Assembly: GCF_030010555.1 (NCBI RefSeq)
Contig: NZ_JASCQP010000028.1
Coordinates: forward strand, 248,001-312,000
Reading direction: 5' to 3'
DNA: 64,000 nt
Origin: Halomonas rhizosphaerae
Lineage (GTDB): Bacteria; Pseudomonadota; Gammaproteobacteria; Pseudomonadales; Halomonadaceae
Below the pieces are notes generated by a model, which did not search any database, was not told the DNA's origin, and saw only the letters and a list, made by a program, of their open reading frames with translations. Numbering within the stretch: the stretch's first letter is position 1; each line of letters starts with the position of its first letter. A program made the translations under genes and the position numbers. Below, piece after piece: positions 1-7,728 of this stretch.

Positions 1-275
1 ATCATGGCGAAGGATTCCGCCGACGAGAAGATCGCCGCGCCCGGACGGGCGGTGACCGTCTCCTTGCCGGCGTTGATCATGTCCGGGTCGACCTCCTCCT
101 CGGAGGGATAGCGCCCCATGCCCAGCAGGCCGTTCTCGGACTGCAGCATCACGTCGATACCGTCGGGGATATAGTTGGCCACCAGGGTCGGGATGCCGAT
201 GCCCAGGTTGACGTAGAAGCCATCCTCGAGTTCGCGCGCCACGCGCATTGCCATCTGTTCGCGAGTCAGTGCCAT
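1..275 (-). CDS. scoB: 3-oxoacid CoA-transferase subunit B (partial, C-terminus outside window)
   Basis: Beta subunit of succinyl-CoA:3-ketoacid CoA-transferase, which moves CoA between succinyl-CoA and acetoacetate in ketone body and short-chain oxoacid use. The visible N-terminal 91 residues begin [19 protein letters not shown] and carry the CoA-transferase signature with SENG (Glu47 expected to be the catalytic glutamate that forms the CoA thioester) followed by GLLGMG. The gene continues past the left edge. It lies 83 bases downstream of scoA on the same strand, so the two form an operon. The family is clear; the preferred oxoacid cannot be read from sequence. Confidence 0.92.
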   Translation of the reverse strand, partial: MALTREQMAMRVARELEDGFYVNLGIGIPTLVANYIPDGIDVMLQSENGLLGMGRYPSEEEVDPDMINAGKETVTARPGAAIFSSAESFAM

Positions 276-358
276 CTTGTTGCCTCTTGTGTTCGTTGGA
301 GAAGCGGTTGCAGGAAGCGCCGGCGTTGGTTGCCGGGCGTCACGGACGCGAAGGGCGT

Positions 359-1060
359 TCAACCCTTGCGGACGGTGCGCTTCTCGATGCGCTTCTCGAA
401 GCTGCCCTGGATCAGGCGGTCGACATAGATACCCGGGGTGTGGATCTGGTCGGGCTTGAGCTCGCCGGGCTCGACGATCTCCTCGACCTCGACCACGGTG
501 ATCTTGCCCGCGGTGGCGGCCATCGGATTGAAGTTCTGGGCGGTGTCGCGATACACGACGTTGCCGTAGCGGTCGGCCTTCCAGCCCTTGACGATGGCGA
601 AATCCCCTACCACTGACTCCTCGAGGATATAGTGGCGACCGTTGAACTCGCGCACCTCCTTGCCTTCGCCGATCGGCGTGCCGTAGCCGGTGGCGGTATA
701 GAAGGCCGGGATGCCGGCGCCGCCGGCACGCATCTTCTCCGCCAGGGTGCCCTGGGGGGTGAGGACCACCTCGATCTCGTCATTGAGCATCTGCTGCTCG
801 AAGAGCGCATTCTCGCCGACGTAGGAGGCATGGATCCGGCTGATCTGCTTGTCCTCGAGCAGCAGGCCTAGGCCGAAGCCGTCGACGCCGCAGTTGTTGG
901 ACCATACCGTCAGGTCCTTGACGCCGCGACGCTTGATCTCGGCGATCAGGTTCTCGGGGATGCCGCAGAGACCGAAGCCGCCGGCGATCACGGTCATGCC
1001 GCTCTCGATGCCGTCCATTGCCTCTTCGTAGGAATACACACGCTTGTCGAATCCGGCCAT
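359..1060 (-). CDS. scoA: 3-oxoacid CoA-transferase subunit A
   Basis: Alpha subunit of the succinyl-CoA:3-ketoacid CoA-transferase, 233 residues, the usual length for a separately encoded A subunit. It starts [18 protein letters not shown] and shows the class I CoA-transferase glycine-rich stretch [12 protein letters not shown] near residues 28-39, the conserved [12 protein letters not shown] segment, and [16 protein letters not shown]. It is the first gene of an scoAB operon and is divergent from a LysR-type regulator, a common arrangement when the regulator controls the neighbouring operon. In a PHB-cycling halophile it probably serves acetoacetate activation; that role is inference. Confidence 0.93.
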   Translation of the reverse strand: MAGFDKRVYSYEEAMDGIESGMTVIAGGFGLCGIPENLIAEIKRRGVKDLTVWSNNCGVDGFGLGLLLEDKQISRIHASYVGENALFEQQMLNDEIEVVLTPQGTLAEKMRAGGAGIPAFYTATGYGTPIGEGKEVREFNGRHYILEESVVGDFAIVKGWKADRYGNVVYRDTAQNFNPMAATAGKITVVEVEEIVEPGELKPDQIHTPGIYVDRLIQGSFEKRIEKRTVRKG

Positions 1061-1207
1061 AGTGGCGCCTCGCGTTGTTGTGGAGTGAGTTGTGGAGTGA
1101 GTGGGCAGAATGTCAGGCCAGTGTTGCCGCTGCCAATATATTTGTTAAGTTTGTTTTATTTATCGATTGATCCGTTTTGCTCATAAATTTGACCTTGGTA
1201 GCATGCC
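1061..1207. promoter_or_regulatory. Divergent scoA / lysR control region
   Basis: An AT-rich spacer of 147 bases lies between two divergent genes; bases about 1130-1195 are much richer in A and T than the genes on either side. LysR regulators usually bind T-N11-A sites in such spacers, and several overlapping candidates can be drawn here, so I do not name one. A direct repeat of the 12-mer GTGGAGTGAGT type is visible near 1079-1101 on the plus strand. Confidence 0.4.
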
Positions 1208-2113
1208 ATGACCGTCAAGCAGCTTCGCGCCTTCCTCGCCGTGGCCCGGACCCTGAGCTTCACCCAGGCCTGCGAGCACCTTCATCTCTCCCAGCCCGCC
1301 CTGAGCCTGGCGATCAAGGGGCTCGAGGAGAGTCTGGGCGGTCGCCTGCTGATCCGCAGTACTCGCAGCGTACGGCTCACCCCGGAAGGCGAGTCGCTGG
1401 TGCCCCTGGCCAAGCGGCTGATCGCCGAATGGGACAACACCGAGGAGCTGTTGCGCCAGCGCTTCACCCTGCAGCTCGGCCGCCTGGCGGTGGCCACCAT
1501 GCCCTCCTTTGCCAGCAACCTGCTGCCCCCCGCCCTGCGCGTCTTCCGCCAGCGTCATCCGAGGGTCAACGTCACGGTACATGACGTCATCAACGAGCAG
1601 GTGATCGAGATGGTGCGTGCCCGCCAGGTCGAGCTGGGGCTGGTGTTCGAGCCGGAGGCCACCGGTAGCCTCACCTTCACCCCGCTGTTTCGCGACCGCT
1701 TCGTTGCCGTGGTGCCGGCCGATTCGCGTCTGGCCGAGCGGGCACGGCTCGGCTGGGCGACACTGATGACCCGCGACTTCATCGCTCTGCAGCGCCCCTC
1801 CATGGTGCGCCGGCTGCTGGAACAGCAGCTACAGAGTCGCGGCGTGACGCTTCCCGCCGCCTTCGAGTGCCACCAGCTGGCCACCGTAGGGCGCATGGTC
1901 GCCAGCGGCCTTGGGGTCAGCGCGGTCCCGTCGCTGTGCATTGCCCAGATGCAGGAGCTCGGCGCCGTCTGCGTGCCCCTCGAGGATCCGGTGATCGAAC
2001 GCGACGTCGGCGTGCTGACCTGGAACAACCACGAGCTGTCGGTGGCCGCCCTGGCGCTGCAGGAGGTGCTCGCCGAGACCATCCGCACCCCTCGCCTCAC
2101 CGTGGGACGTTGA
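1208..2113 (+). CDS. LysR family transcriptional regulator
   Basis: A 301-residue DNA-binding regulator. Residues 1-60 form the LysR winged helix-turn-helix (MTVKQLRAFLAVARTLSFTQ, then SQPALSLAIKGLEE), and residues about 90-295 form the periplasmic-binding-protein-like effector domain. Its position, divergent from scoAB across 147 bases, suggests it controls that operon, possibly in response to an acyl-CoA or oxoacid. The effector is unknown. The ATG at 1208 puts the first helix of the HTH at its normal distance from the N-terminus. Confidence 0.88.
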   Translation: MTVKQLRAFLAVARTLSFTQACEHLHLSQPALSLAIKGLEESLGGRLLIRSTRSVRLTPEGESLVPLAKRLIAEWDNTEELLRQRFTLQLGRLAVATMPSFASNLLPPALRVFRQRHPRVNVTVHDVINEQVIEMVRARQVELGLVFEPEATGSLTFTPLFRDRFVAVVPADSRLAERARLGWATLMTRDFIALQRPSMVRRLLEQQLQSRGVTLPAAFECHQLATVGRMVASGLGVSAVPSLCIAQMQELGAVCVPLEDPVIERDVGVLTWNNHELSVAALALQEVLAETIRTPRLTVGR

Positions 2114-2185
2114 CCCCGGCGGCTGGGCAGTCCGCGGTCGATCCATTAGCATGGGCAGCTCGTCAATCCGGCCGAGGAGACAGGC

Positions 2186-3058
2186 ATGCCGACCCTCAGG
2201 GGGTTCGTCAGCATCCTGCTGCTGACTCTCACTACCCTCGCCTGGGGGGTTCCGCTGATCCTGCTCACCCTGATCAAGCTGGTGACCCCGGGGCGTCGGC
2301 TGCGCCGCCGGGTGCTGACGGCCCTCAACTGGGTCGCGCTCAACTGGGTGGGCAGCAACCTCTGGTGGATGCGTCGCTGGCTGAGGCCGCGGCTGGAGAT
2401 GGCGCTGCCCGAGGGACTGTCCCGCGACCAGTGGTGGCTGGTGCTCTCGAACCATCGCAGCTGGACCGACATCTTCCTGCTGTTCTTCGCCCTGCATCGG
2501 CGCATTCCCATGCCTCACTTCTTCGTCAAGCGCCAGCTGATCTGGATCCCCATCGTCGGCCTGGCATTCTGGGCCATGGAGTTCCCCATGCTGCGCCGCC
2601 TGACCCGCGAACAGCGCGAGCGCAACCCGCAGCTGGCGCGCCGCGACCGCGAGGCCACCGAGCGCATGTGCCGCCACGCTCGGGAGCGCCCCATCGCCAT
2701 CTACAACTTCGTCGAGGGCACCCGTTTTACCCCTGCCAAGCATGCCGCCCAGGACGCTCCCTATCGCCACCTGCTGAGGCCTCGCGCCGGCGGCATCGCC
2801 CAGGTGGTGAGCCTGCTCGGCGACCGCCTCGGCGGCATCCTGGATGTCACCCTGCACTACGACAATCCCGACCCGAGCTTCTGGGGCTTCCTCTGCGGCC
2901 GCGAGGGACGAGTGCGGCTGGAGGCCCGCCGCCTGGCGGTCCCGGCCTGGATGCTCGAGGGCGACTATCACGACGACACGGACTACAAGGAACGCTTCCA
3001 GTCATGGCTCAACGTCCTGTGGCAGGACAAGGATCACCGTCTCGACTCATCGCGCTGA
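2186..3058 (+). CDS. PlsC-type acyltransferase (YihG-like)
   Basis: Membrane-associated acyltransferase of 290 residues that probably transfers an acyl chain to a lysophospholipid. An N-terminal hydrophobic segment (residues about 5-33) precedes the catalytic HX4D motif in SNHRSWTDIFLLFF near residues 90-103, and the substrate-binding motif FVEGTRFTPAKH follows near residues 176-187. The length and motif spelling resemble the YihG/YihG-like branch rather than the shorter PlsC. Its 3' end overlaps the next gene by 55 bases in another frame, so the two are probably co-transcribed and translationally coupled. Confidence 0.82.
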   Translation: MPTLRGFVSILLLTLTTLAWGVPLILLTLIKLVTPGRRLRRRVLTALNWVALNWVGSNLWWMRRWLRPRLEMALPEGLSRDQWWLVLSNHRSWTDIFLLFFALHRRIPMPHFFVKRQLIWIPIVGLAFWAMEFPMLRRLTREQRERNPQLARRDREATERMCRHARERPIAIYNFVEGTRFTPAKHAAQDAPYRHLLRPRAGGIAQVVSLLGDRLGGILDVTLHYDNPDPSFWGFLCGREGRVRLEARRLAVPAWMLEGDYHDDTDYKERFQSWLNVLWQDKDHRLDSSR

Positions 3059-3948
3059 CCCTGCTGCTGGTCACCCTGGCGCTGCTGCTGGCCGGCTGCG
3101 CCGGGCGCGGTGGCGAGGGGCGTCCGGTCGAGGAGATCGCCGGCGAGTGGGTCACCATCCAGCGCGGCGACACCCTGGGCGAGATCGCCCGTCGCGCCGA
3201 GGTGCCCCTGGTGCGCCTGGAGCGCTTCAACCCCGGCGTCGATGCCCGGCACCTGGCCGTGGGCCAGCGCCTGCTGGTCCCCGGACGTGACGAGCGGGCC
3301 CCGTCGGGAGGCCCCTATCGCTACCGGGTACGCCCGGGGGATACCTACAGCGCCATCGCGCGGCGCTTCGGCGGCCGCGCCGACCGGATCCAGGCGGCCA
3401 ATCCCGGCCTGTCACCCACCGGCCTGAGGGTCGATCAGTTGATCCAGGTGCCGCTGGGAGGCCGGCAGGCGGCTGCCACGGACACGTCAGGGGGAAGCAC
3501 CGGCAGCAAGGCATCAGGCAAGCCCCAGGCCGCCCGGCCGCCGAGCAAGCGCCTGCCGGACCCCGGGAAGCTGTCCGCCTCCTCGCGGGGCTGGCCCTGG
3601 CCGCTGGAGGAGTACCGGGTCGAGCGTGCCTTCGGCACCGATGGGCGTGGCACCTTGCAGCCCATGCTGCTGGCCACCGGCCGGGGGAGCCGGGCCCGTG
3701 CCGTGGCCGATGGCGAGGTACGGTTCGCCGACAGCATGCGCCAGCTCGGCCAGGTGGTGATCGTCCACCATGCCGACAACCTGCAGAGCGTCTATGCCCT
3801 CTGCGCGAGGCCGCTGGTGGCCAGCGGCGACGCGGTCACCCGCGGGACCCCGGTGTGCGAGGTCGGCCAGCAGGATGGCAGTCCGCGGCTGCTCTTCGAC
3901 ATGCGCCATGGCGGCAAGCCCATCGACCCGGCGCGGGTGCTGCGCTGA
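3004..3948 (+). CDS. LysM/LytM-domain lipoprotein, EnvC/NlpD-like, probably non-catalytic
   Basis: A 314-residue outer-envelope lipoprotein. A signal segment ends in LLLAGC, making Cys32 the lipidated residue. Two LysM repeats follow (about residues 48-93 and 106-150), then a low-complexity linker and a C-terminal M23/LytM fold (about residues 215-312). Zinc ligands of active M23 peptidases are missing: the first HxxxD is replaced by LQPMLLATG and the HLHFE motif by PRLLFDMRHGG. The same kind of loss occurs in EnvC and NlpD, which activate cell-wall amidases. I chose ATG 3004, inside the upstream acyltransferase gene, because it gives a correctly placed lipoprotein signal. Confidence 0.82.
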   Translation: MAQRPVAGQGSPSRLIALTLLLVTLALLLAGCAGRGGEGRPVEEIAGEWVTIQRGDTLGEIARRAEVPLVRLERFNPGVDARHLAVGQRLLVPGRDERAPSGGPYRYRVRPGDTYSAIARRFGGRADRIQAANPGLSPTGLRVDQLIQVPLGGRQAAATDTSGGSTGSKASGKPQAARPPSKRLPDPGKLSASSRGWPWPLEEYRVERAFGTDGRGTLQPMLLATGRGSRARAVADGEVRFADSMRQLGQVVIVHHADNLQSVYALCARPLVASGDAVTRGTPVCEVGQQDGSPRLLFDMRHGGKPIDPARVLR

Positions 3949-4087
3949 CGGAGGCGGCGGTGCCCTGCGTTGAATTGCCGGGCAGCCGTCATCCGGCCTT
4001 CATCGCCGTGTCGTGCGGCTGTCATGGCCAGCCGGCATCCTCGACGGTGTCAGCCCCCTCCGGGCCTGCCACCGCACGAGGAACCCC

Positions 4088-5248
4088 ATGCGCATCTGCC
4101 TGGTCAGTGAAACCTGGTCCCCCGAGATCAACGGCGTCGCCCATACCCTGGGCCAACTCGGCATGGAACTGCGTCGACGTGGCGTGGCCCTTCAGCTGAT
4201 CCGGCCCCGGCCGGCAAACGGGTCCGCGCCGCGGACCGAGGGGATGGAGGCGGAGCTCCGGGTGCGCGGGCTGGGCCTGCCCGGCTATCGCCAGGTGCGT
4301 ATCGGCCTGCCGGCCACGGCGGCCATCCAGCGCCTGTGGCGACAACAGCGCCCGACGGCCGTCTACCTGGCCACCCAGGGACCGCTGGGCTGGTCGGCCC
4401 TGCGCGCTGCCGAGCGGCTGGGCATACCGGTGGTCAGCGGCTGGCACACCAACTTCGACCACTACTGCCGCGACTACGGGCTGCCCTGGCTGGCGCCGCT
4501 GGTGCTGCGTCGCCTGAGACACTTCCACAACCGCACGGCCGCCACCCTGGTGCCGACCCGTGCCCAGGCCGAGGCGCTGGGTGGCCGCGGATTTGCCAAC
4601 GTGCGGGTCATGGCCCGTGGCATCGACGGCGAGCGCTTCTCCCCGGCCCATCGTGACACGGTGCTGCGCGCCGCCTGGGGCAGCGATGCCCATCGTCCGG
4701 TGGCGCTGCACGTGGGACGCCTCGCCGCGGAGAAGAACCTCGACCTGCTGCGCGACACCTTCACGGCGATGCTTGCCGCCCGCCCGGACATCAGCCTGGT
4801 GGTGGTCGGCGACGGCCCGGGGCGCGCCGCGCTGCAGCGTGCCCTGCCCCAGGCCCATTTCACCGGCTTCATCGACCGGGAAAGCCTGGTACGCCATTAC
4901 GCCAGTGCCGACCTCTTCGTCTTTCCCTCGATCTCCGAGACCTGGGGCAATGTGGTGCTCGAGGCCATGGCCAGCGGCCTGGCCGTGGTGGCCTTCCGCC
5001 ATGCCGCCGGCGCCGAGCTGATAGATGACGACCTCACCGGCATCAGCCTGCCGGTGGGCGACGAGGCCGGCTTCCGGGAAGCCGCCGCGACCCTCTGCCA
5101 GCAGCCTGCCCGCTATGCCCGCCTGGGTCGCGCCGCCAGGGAGCGCGCCCTGAGGTACCGCTGGTCGGCGATTGCCGATACCTTCCTCGCCACCCTGGCC
5201 CAACCACGGGAGCACCACGATGAAGCCGCAGCCTCCTGCCGTGTTTGA
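4088..5248 (+). CDS. Glycosyltransferase family 4 (group 1)
   Basis: A 386-residue GT-B fold glycosyltransferase. The N-terminal domain begins MRICLVSETWSPEINGVAHT, the usual start of GT4 enzymes that act on lipid acceptors, and has HTNFDHYCRDYG near residue 120. The C-terminal nucleotide-sugar domain has HVGRLAAEKNLDLL, VVGDGPGR and the E-x7-E motif SETWGNVVLEAMASG. The sequence resembles enzymes that glycosylate diacylglycerol or phosphatidylinositol. The next gene, a PAP2 phosphatase, overlaps its last 29 bases, so lipid remodelling (phosphatase makes diacylglycerol, transferase glycosylates it) is a reasonable inference. Confidence 0.85.
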   Translation: MRICLVSETWSPEINGVAHTLGQLGMELRRRGVALQLIRPRPANGSAPRTEGMEAELRVRGLGLPGYRQVRIGLPATAAIQRLWRQQRPTAVYLATQGPLGWSALRAAERLGIPVVSGWHTNFDHYCRDYGLPWLAPLVLRRLRHFHNRTAATLVPTRAQAEALGGRGFANVRVMARGIDGERFSPAHRDTVLRAAWGSDAHRPVALHVGRLAAEKNLDLLRDTFTAMLAARPDISLVVVGDGPGRAALQRALPQAHFTGFIDRESLVRHYASADLFVFPSISETWGNVVLEAMASGLAVVAFRHAAGAELIDDDLTGISLPVGDEAGFREAAATLCQQPARYARLGRAARERALRYRWSAIADTFLATLAQPREHHDEAAASCRV

Positions 5249-5762
5249 ACGTCTCGACCTCATCGAGTGGCAGCTCTGCCAGCGCCTGGCTGGGTTCAAC
5301 GTCCACCCGCCCTGGCTGGCCCTGCTGCGGCTGGCCAGCAGGCTGGGGGACTGGCCGCTCTGGGTCGGACTGATCCTCGCCCAGCCGCTGCTCCACCCCG
5401 CCGGTGGCGGTCAGCGGGTGGTGCAATACACCGCGACGGCCCTGCTGGCCATCGGGATCTACCGGGTGCTGAAGACCCGCCTGTGTCGCGAGCGCCCCTT
5501 CATCACCTTCAGCGGCATCATCCGCTGCAGCGAGCCCGCAAGGGACCGCTACAGCTTTCCCAGCGGCCATACCATGCATGCGGTGCTGTTCTGCTCCCTG
5601 ACCGCCGCCCATGCCCCCTGGCTGCTGCCGGGGCTGGTTCCCGTCGCCCTGCTGATTGCCGTGTCGCGGGTGGGCCTGGGGCTGCACTACATCAGCGATG
5701 TGGCGGCCGGTGCCCTTCTCGGGCTGGGCTTTGCCCTGGCCAGCCTGCAGCTGGCCGGCTGA
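5220..5762 (+). CDS. PAP2-family lipid phosphatase
   Basis: A 180-residue integral membrane phosphatase. The three PAP2 motifs are complete: KTRLCRERP (residues 85-93), YSFPSGHT (111-118) and SRVGLGLHYISD (149-160), with His117 and His156 as the expected nucleophile and acid/base. About five hydrophobic segments surround them. Likely substrates are phosphatidate, phosphatidylglycerol phosphate or undecaprenyl diphosphate. ATG 5220 lies within the end of the glycosyltransferase gene, and its ribosome binding site (GGAG) falls inside that gene, which suggests translational coupling. Confidence 0.85.
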   Translation: MKPQPPAVFERLDLIEWQLCQRLAGFNVHPPWLALLRLASRLGDWPLWVGLILAQPLLHPAGGGQRVVQYTATALLAIGIYRVLKTRLCRERPFITFSGIIRCSEPARDRYSFPSGHTMHAVLFCSLTAAHAPWLLPGLVPVALLIAVSRVGLGLHYISDVAAGALLGLGFALASLQLAG

Positions 5763-5808
5763 CAGGACACCATTGGCCGCCAGCGGCTCGGGCTGGCATC
5801 CTGACGTC

Positions 5809-6438
5809 ATGACCTCTCCCCCCACCCTGCCGGGCGAGCCCCTGCTCGACTCGCCGTCCCTGACCCTCTTCACCGGCCTGCTCGGCGAGCCGACCGCAAC
5901 CCGGCTGCTGAACGAGCTCGACCAGGCGCTGGCGTGGCAGCGACCTACCCTGCGTCTCTACGGACGCGAGCATCCGATCCCGCGCCGCCAGCTCTGGATG
6001 GGCGACCTCGACGCCCGCTACCGCTATTCGGGCCGGGACTTCCTGCCCGAGCCCTGGCATCCCGCGGTCTCGACCCTCCACGCGGCCGTGATCGGGCGCC
6101 TGGCCGATGCCGGCCTCGCGGCCCGCTTCAACAGCGTGCTGCTCAATCGCTATGCCGGCGGCGAGGAGCGCATGGGCTGGCACAGCGACGACGAACCCGA
6201 GCTTGGCCCGGACCCGCTGATCGCCGCGGTGAGCCTGGGCAGCGAACGGCCGCTGCGCTTCCGCTGGAAGGATCGCTCGCATGCGGCCTTCAACGTCTGG
6301 CTGCACCATGACAGCCTGCTGCTGATGGGGGCCGGCGTGCAGGGCCAACTGCAGCATGCCCTGCTGCCGCGCCGGTTGCCCGGGTTGCGTATCAGCCTGA
6401 CCTTCCGCCGGGTTCATCTGGCGGCGTCACCTGTCTGA
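5809..6438 (+). CDS. alkB: AlkB-type 2-oxoglutarate/Fe(II) dioxygenase
   Basis: Oxidative demethylase of alkylated nucleic acid bases, 209 residues. The iron ligands are visible as WHSDDE (His125, Asp127) and a distal His183 in LQHALL. The 2-oxoglutarate clamp is RISLTFRR (Arg194, Arg200). NRYAGGEERMGWHSDDE matches the ABH2/AlkB2-like branch more than Escherichia coli AlkB. It follows the PAP2 gene after 46 bases and ends before a convergent gcvT. The choice of ATG 5809 gives a protein of normal length; upstream in-frame codons overlap the phosphatase gene. Confidence 0.85.
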   Translation: MTSPPTLPGEPLLDSPSLTLFTGLLGEPTATRLLNELDQALAWQRPTLRLYGREHPIPRRQLWMGDLDARYRYSGRDFLPEPWHPAVSTLHAAVIGRLADAGLAARFNSVLLNRYAGGEERMGWHSDDEPELGPDPLIAAVSLGSERPLRFRWKDRSHAAFNVWLHHDSLLLMGAGVQGQLQHALLPRRLPGLRISLTFRRVHLAASPV

Positions 6439-6476
6439 CACCCTGCCGTCCTTGATGGACGCTCCTTACGGCAGAA

Positions 6477-6501
6477 CGGCCACCCCGGATCGGGATGGCC
6501 G
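6477..6501. terminator. Candidate bidirectional terminator between alkB and gcvT
   Basis: A ten-pair stem with one mismatch and a five-base loop sits in the short spacer between two convergent genes. There is no clear T-run on either side, so the strength of termination is uncertain. Confidence 0.42.
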
Positions 6502-6542
6502 CTGAGGGAGGCTCGATAGATAACGGTATAAAAAGGCGGGCA

Positions 6543-7652
6543 TCAACCCCGATGGTAGCCGGGCGTGACGAAGGGCATCCTGGTCACCGTCATCGGCAGG
6601 CGCTTGCCGCGCACCTCGGCATACACCGTGGTGCCGACCTCGCTGGCCTCGATGGCCACGTAGCCCATCGACACCGGCCGCCCGACGCTGGGGCCGAAGC
6701 CTCCCGAGGTCACGCGGCCCAGCCGGTTATCCTCGGCATCATAGAGCTCGGCCCCCTCGCGCACCGGGGCGCGGCCCTCGCCGAGCAGCCCGACCCGCTT
6801 GCGGCGATGGTCCTTCTCGGCCACCTGATGCAGGATCAGGTCGGCGCCGGGGAAACCACCGGCACGCTCGCCCCCGCGCCGGCGAGGCTTGCCGATGGCC
6901 CAAATCAGTCCCGCTTCCACCGGCGTCGTCTCGGTGTCGATATCGTGGCCATAGAGGCACAGGCCCGCCTCGAGGCGCAGCGAGTCACGGGCCCCCAGGC
7001 CGATCGCCTCGACCTCCTCTTCCCCCAGCAGGCGACGCGCCAGGGCCTCGGTCTGCTCGGCGGCCACCGACATCTCGAAGCCGTCCTCGCCAGTGTAGCC
7101 GCTGCGGCTGACCCAGACGTCGATGCCCTCGATGGTGAAGTGGCCATGCTGCATGAAGACCATCTCGCAGGCCTCGGGGCACAGGCGCTGCATCACCTCC
7201 GCCGCCGCCGGTCCCTGCAGCGCCAGCAGGCCCCGGTCGACCACCTCGACCTCGTGGTCGGGCAGGCCGCGACGCAGGTGGGCGATGTCCTGTTCCCGGC
7301 AGGCGGCGTTGACCACCAGGTAGAGGTGATCCCCGCCATTGACCACCATCAGGTCATCGAGGATGCCGCCCTCCTCGGCGGTGAACAGCGCGTAGCGCTG
7401 CATGCCCTCGGCCAGCCCGACGATGTCCGCCGGCACCAGGGTCTCCAGCGCCTCGGCCGGCCGCGGGCCCCGCAGCAGGATCTGCCCCATATGGGAGACA
7501 TCGAAGAGCCCACAGGCGCGGCGGGTATGCTCATGCTCGCGCTTGACCCCCAGCGGATACTGCACCGGCATGTCGTAGCCGGCGAAGGGCACCATCTTGC
7601 CCCCCAGTTCCACGTGCAGGGCGTGCAGGGGGGTATGCTTGAGTTCACTCAT
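6543..7652 (-). CDS. gcvT: Glycine cleavage system aminomethyltransferase (T protein)
   Basis: Transfers the methylene group of the aminomethyl-lipoyl H protein to tetrahydrofolate and releases ammonia. The 369-residue protein starts MSELKHTPLHALHVELGGKM and has the characteristic segments FAGYDMPVQYP, GLFDVSHMGQ (catalytic-region Asp), SRSGYTGEDGFE, ARDSLRLEAGLCLYGHDID and the C-terminal GYVAIE...TPGYHRG. I chose ATG 7652, preceded by GGTGA, over an ATG five codons upstream. It lies 76 bases downstream of a sodium:alanine/glycine symporter on the same strand, so import and cleavage of glycine are linked, while gcvH and gcvP are on the opposite strand. Confidence 0.95.
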   Translation of the reverse strand: MSELKHTPLHALHVELGGKMVPFAGYDMPVQYPLGVKREHEHTRRACGLFDVSHMGQILLRGPRPAEALETLVPADIVGLAEGMQRYALFTAEEGGILDDLMVVNGGDHLYLVVNAACREQDIAHLRRGLPDHEVEVVDRGLLALQGPAAAEVMQRLCPEACEMVFMQHGHFTIEGIDVWVSRSGYTGEDGFEMSVAAEQTEALARRLLGEEEVEAIGLGARDSLRLEAGLCLYGHDIDTETTPVEAGLIWAIGKPRRRGGERAGGFPGADLILHQVAEKDHRRKRVGLLGEGRAPVREGAELYDAEDNRLGRVTSGGFGPSVGRPVSMGYVAIEASEVGTTVYAEVRGKRLPMTVTRMPFVTPGYHRG

Positions 7653-7687
7653 GTCGTCACCACTCATGGCTTGGGGGGCCAACGCAA

Positions 7688-7713
7688 GAGAGGTGCCCCT
7701 CGGGACACCTCTC
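7688..7713 (-). terminator. Intercistronic hairpin between symporter gene and gcvT
   Basis: Bases 7688-7695 (GAGAGGTG) pair perfectly with 7706-7713 (CACCTCTC), with a few further GC pairs in the loop. It lies just after the symporter stop codon and before gcvT, so it may cause partial termination or protect the upstream message. No T-run follows. Confidence 0.45.
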
Positions 7714-7728
7714 CGGCGTGACGCACCC

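Noticed and set aside
1829..2971. 380-codon minus-strand frame across the acyltransferase and lysR ends
   Set aside because: It crosses two well-supported genes on the other strand and has no homology.
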